From Patescibacteria group bacterium (GTDB lineage: Bacteria > Patescibacteriota > Doudnabacteria > UBA920): a DNA stretch of 13,706 nt. The number at the start of each line of letters is the position of its first letter. The first letter of the stretch is position 1. The stretch covers positions 1 through 13,706 of the forward strand of contig JAMCYA010000033.1 in NCBI GenBank assembly GCA_023473845.1, read 5' to 3'. This document shows positions 11,814 to 13,706 of this stretch, one piece after another. The notes beneath the pieces were generated by a model. The model made no database searches, had not been told where the DNA came from, and worked only from the letters and a program-made list of their open reading frames with translations. Both the position numbers and the translations under genes were made by a program.

Positions 11814-12635
11814 TTGCAAAATAAAGTCGTAAAAATCAAACCCACGCGCCGAACCAAGTCTTTTGACGGGATTATTCTGCGCACCCGGCCGCAGGTAATC
11901 AGAAACCAGGTGCAAAAACCCGGCGGTTTTTCGCGCGCGGCCGTATTCCGTTTGCCCAAACTGGTTTTTAGCGGCCGGCAATTTTCGGCCATGCTTACGG
12001 CCTTGCTGCTGTTTGTCGGCTTTTTGACGGGGTTTTGGTTTACCTGGGACACTAAACAGTCGGGCGCCGAAGGGCAAGTGCTTGGAGCCATGGACATAAA
12101 TGCCGGCGCTGTGGCTGCCGAAGAAAATCCGGCGGCCACCACCAGTCCCGACACTGTTGCCCAGCTGTCCGATGATGCCTTTTATAAACTGACTGTTTCC
12201 CAACTGGAAAATTATTTGCAGGAAGCAGTTAAGACTCCGCAGCTCAAGGAAGCGGAGCGCCTGGCAGTGCGCAAGCAGAAATTGAGGGAATACCTGAGCG
12301 ACAAAAACTCGCCTTTTGTGGAAATTTCCGACACTATTGCCGAATTGCCGCACTGGAAAATGGTACTGGCAATTTCCAATTCCGAAAGCACTTTGGGCAA
12401 GCGCTGCCACAGCAACAACTGCAGCGGCATTGGCGTGGCGCCCGGCCATCCCTCGTGGCGCGAATATGCCTCCACCCGCGACTGGGCTAAGGATTTAAAC
12501 CGGTTGCTGGAAAAGCGGTATAAAGACTGGACGCTGGAAGAGATGAACGGCGTGTACAACCAGCCCGGCAGCAAAAACTGGGTTCGGGCCGCGCGGCAGG
12601 TGCTGGAAGAATTACAGGAACGTGGCATTGAGTAA
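11814..12635 (+). CDS. Membrane-anchored lysozyme-like (glucosaminidase/transglycosylase) protein
   Basis: 273 residues. A basic cytoplasmic N-terminus (about 1-55, many Lys and Arg) is followed by one membrane helix (58-77, AMLTALLLFVGFLTGFWFTW). A linker (80-120) and a charged helical section (120-170) lead to a C-terminal domain from about 175 with PHWKMVLAISNSESTLGKRC (179-198). The glutamate E191 in S-x-S-E-S-x-x-G is placed like the catalytic residue of lysozyme-like glycosidases. C198 and C203 may form a disulfide, and the N-N-C-x-G-I-G segment is typical. The likely role is peptidoglycan remodelling outside the membrane. The start is TTG. The first internal ATG (residue 60) would lose the cytoplasmic part, so TTG is chosen, but the exact start is uncertain. 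Confidence 0.75.
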   Translation: MQNKVVKIKPTRRTKSFDGIILRTRPQVIRNQVQKPGGFSRAAVFRLPKLVFSGRQFSAMLTALLLFVGFLTGFWFTWDTKQSGAEGQVLGAMDINAGAVAAEENPAATTSPDTVAQLSDDAFYKLTVSQLENYLQEAVKTPQLKEAERLAVRKQKLREYLSDKNSPFVEISDTIAELPHWKMVLAISNSESTLGKRCHSNNCSGIGVAPGHPSWREYASTRDWAKDLNRLLEKRYKDWTLEEMNGVYNQPGSKNWVRAARQVLEELQERGIE

Positions 12636-12641
12636 GTAATG

Positions 12642-12680
12642 AAAAAGCCGCTCAATCCCAAGGGGGAGAGCGGCTTTTTT
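12642..12680. terminator. Bidirectional terminator
   Basis: AAAAAGCCGCTC pairs with GAGCGGCTTTTT around a 14-nt loop, with a T run on the plus strand and T5 on the minus strand. It ends the lysozyme-like gene and also the convergent small membrane gene. Confidence 0.88.
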
Positions 12681-12698
12681 CGACAAGAGACTTACGGA

Positions 12699-12750
12699 CT
12701 AAAGCTGCCCAGAGCGCATCACCCCGAAACGTCGGGGTGGAAAGCTTTAG
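12699..12750. repeat. Nested hairpin at the 3' end of the small membrane gene
   Basis: CACCCCGA-aacg-TCGGGGTG (12720-12739) is a perfect 8-bp stem inside outer arms CTAAAGCT (12699-12706) and AGCTTTAG (12743-12750). It overlaps the stop codon of the minus-strand gene and has no T run. It may stabilise that mRNA's 3' end. Confidence 0.6.
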
Positions 12751-13019
12751 GGCAGTTCGCCTTCGGTTCCTGTCTTGCTAGCCGCGATGATTGCCAGCAG
12801 AAAGAGTGCGGCAAAGATGCTGACCAGAGAAGCGTGCTCACTGACGCGGACGAATTGGATGGTTTCCGCGACCATCATGAGCATGCTGACTCCTTTGGAA
12901 ACGACGTGCGCGTGGCTCAATTTTTTGGCCAGCAGGCGGTTGGTTTTGAGGGTGCTTTGGAAAGCACCGATGCCAACGGCAACCGCAATCGCTCCCAGCA
13001 GGAACAGGAAGGCGTCCAT
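12747..13019 (-). CDS. Small two-helix membrane protein, 90 aa
   Basis: The start ATG (13017-13019) has the best ribosome-binding site in the window, AAAGGAG 4 nt upstream. Helix 1 is about residues 3-20 (AFLFLLGAIAVAVGIGAF). A basic stretch (KTNRLLAKKLSHAH, 25-38) follows, then a weak amphipathic section. Helix 2 is about 66-81 (SIFAALFLLAIIAAS), before a short acidic tail. Its promoter shares the -35 box with trxB, and a structured leader of about 145 nt precedes it. The family is not recognised. The plus-strand frames through the same DNA lack start signals. Confidence 0.7.
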   Translation of the reverse strand: MDAFLFLLGAIAVAVGIGAFQSTLKTNRLLAKKLSHAHVVSKGVSMLMMVAETIQFVRVSEHASLVSIFAALFLLAIIAASKTGTEGELP

Positions 13020-13166
13020 AAGACTCCTTTCCGGCTACGGGGTTGTTAGTCTCCCGCAGCGCTAGGTTTCCCTCCGGTTAATTGTTTGTCCTGCAAAATG
13101 GCGCAGGACGAAGAACTTTTGCCACTTGGGGCGGCTGCTTCCCTTGTAGCAGCAACGCCCGGTGGA
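13020..13166 (-). ncRNA. Structured 5' leader of the 90-aa membrane protein gene
   Basis: On the transcript the order is as follows. First comes an 11-bp stem, CGCCC/GGGCG plus GCTGCT/AGCAGC (13129-13160, 2-nt bulge). Next is GTCCTGC/GCAGGAC (13088-13109). Last is GCTGCGGG/CCCGTAGC (13034-13060), which ends three bases before the AAAGGAG site. This is a possible cis-regulatory RNA, but it matches no riboswitch that I can name. Confidence 0.45.
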
Positions 13167-13172
13167 CGTTCC

Positions 13173-13201
13173 AGTATAGAGGCCAAAAACAGAGTTGTCA
13201 A
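13173..13201 (-). promoter_or_regulatory. Promoter for the 90-aa membrane protein
   Basis: On the minus strand TTGACA (13196-13201), 17 bp and TATACT (13173-13178), close to consensus. The -35 box overlaps that of the divergent trxB promoter by five bases. Confidence 0.7.
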
Positions 13202-13223
13202 ATGCGGCAAACCCCTGTAAAAT
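13195..13223 (+). promoter_or_regulatory. Promoter for trxB
   Basis: TTGTCA (13195-13200), 17 bp and TAAAAT (13218-13223). The start would be near 13230, with a leader of about 27 nt. Confidence 0.65.
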
Positions 13224-13256
13224 TAAGAGACAATTAGAGCAAATTGAGGTAAAAAT

Positions 13257-13706
13257 ATGGAAAAAGATGCCATGCACAAGGTTATAATCATCGGCAGCGG
13301 GCCCGCGGGCCTGACTGCCGCAATTTACGCGGCCCGGGCTGAATTGAAGCCTTTGGTGATTGCGGGTCTGAACCCCGGGGGACAGCTCATGCAGACCACG
13401 GAAGTGGAAAATTTTCCCGGTTTTCCGAAAGGGGTCATGGGGCCGGACCTGATGAACAGCATGATGGACCAGGCAAAAAGATTCGGCAGTGAATTGGTTT
13501 ATGAAAATGTGGTGGGCGTGGATTTTTCCGGCCAGCCCTTGAAGGTTAAAACCGATAAAACCGAATATTCTGCCCCGGCTGTCATTGTTGCCACGGGAGC
13601 GGAAGCTAATTGGTTGAACTTGGAAAGCGAGCAGCGGCTTCGCGGCAAGGGCGTTTCGGCCTGCGCCACCTGCGACGGGTTTTTCTTTAAAGACAAGGCC
13701 GTGGCA
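13257..13706 (+). CDS. trxB: Thioredoxin reductase (partial, runs off right edge)
   Basis: The first 150 residues of an NADPH-dependent thioredoxin reductase. The FAD-binding glycine motif is IIGSGPAG (11-18). GGQLMQTTEVENFPGFPKG (41-59) is the family hallmark. ATGAEANWL (112-120) is the second FAD contact. The redox-active disulfide is C136-A-T-C139 in ACATCDG. The enzyme passes electrons from NADPH through FAD to thioredoxin in the cytosol. GAGG lies 7 nt before the ATG. The missing part would hold the NADPH-binding domain and the rest of the FAD domain, about half of the usual length. Confidence 0.96.
   Translation, partial: MEKDAMHKVIIIGSGPAGLTAAIYAARAELKPLVIAGLNPGGQLMQTTEVENFPGFPKGVMGPDLMNSMMDQAKRFGSELVYENVVGVDFSGQPLKVKTDKTEYSAPAVIVATGAEANWLNLESEQRLRGKGVSACATCDGFFFKDKAVA

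Noticed and set aside
11748..12449. Long minus-strand frame of 233 codons
   Set aside because: It is a shadow of the lysozyme-like gene, which has a membrane helix and a catalytic-type motif on the plus strand.
12639..13065. Plus-strand frames of 136 and 96 codons
   Set aside because: They overlap the terminator and the 90-residue minus-strand gene, which has an AAAGGAG site and a consensus promoter.
1..13706. UGA-as-glycine recoding, as in some Patescibacteria
   Set aside because: Clean frames end at UGA, for example the DUF2178-like gene at 11557-11559 and vsr at 6041-6043, and no gene needs readthrough.
1..13706. tRNA gene as an integration site
   Set aside because: No cloverleaf or T-loop GGTTCRANTCC-like sequence with matching acceptor arms was seen on either strand.

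Overview
The window looks like chromosome from a Candidate Phyla Radiation (Patescibacteria, probably Parcubacteria-like) bacterium carrying a mobile-element region on its left half. The lineage call rests on remembered family resemblance. The 842-residue exported protein has tandem Ig-like repeats with a paired-cysteine signature and a C-terminal module familiar from Patescibacteria. A membrane protein ends in a CxNGxWVKHGNP-type tail of the same flavour, and a membrane-anchored lysozyme-like protein has the N-terminus usual for that group. UGA is used as stop (for example at 11557-11559), so the code is the standard bacterial one. Few genes have a good Shine-Dalgarno, and several promoters sit almost on the start codon.

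Left, accessory part (about 1-6950). A serine recombinase catalytic domain runs off the left edge on the minus strand. Behind it are a 15+15 bp cruciform, a perfect 24 bp inverted repeat (1-24 and 579-602) and a cluster of GTTAC/GTAAC dyads. A minus-strand pair follows: a 42-residue small protein overlapping a DUF3631/D5-like P-loop ATPase. Divergent from it, a near-consensus promoter (TTTACA-17-TATAAT) drives a roughly 180-nt leader made almost entirely of hairpins, then two small membrane proteins. Next come a C-terminal gene remnant (minus), a HindVP-like type II restriction endonuclease whose 5' end is missing, a convergent C5-cytosine methyltransferase, and a Vsr mismatch endonuclease sharing overlapping divergent promoters with the methyltransferase. 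A 52-residue ORF overlapping a three-helix membrane protein of unknown role closes the block, with a strong terminator at 6951-6982.

Right, chromosomal-looking part (about 7000-13706, visibly richer in G+C). It holds the secreted Ig-repeat protein, a class I SAM methyltransferase, and a convergent SRPBCC/AHSA1 protein sharing its terminator. After these come a DUF2178-like membrane protein plus XRE regulator operon with a dyad operator over its promoter, a membrane-anchored lysozyme-like protein, and a small two-helix membrane protein with a structured leader. The last gene is thioredoxin reductase, cut by the right edge. The divergent promoters of the last two genes share one -35 box.

The most noteworthy signals are the recombinase gene read across a perfect inverted repeat (a possible self-inverting switch, or an assembly fold-back), the unrecognised multi-hairpin leader RNA before two tiny membrane proteins, the decayed restriction gene next to an intact methyltransferase and Vsr, and several compact overlapping divergent promoters. 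All calls were made by reading the sequence; no database search was run.
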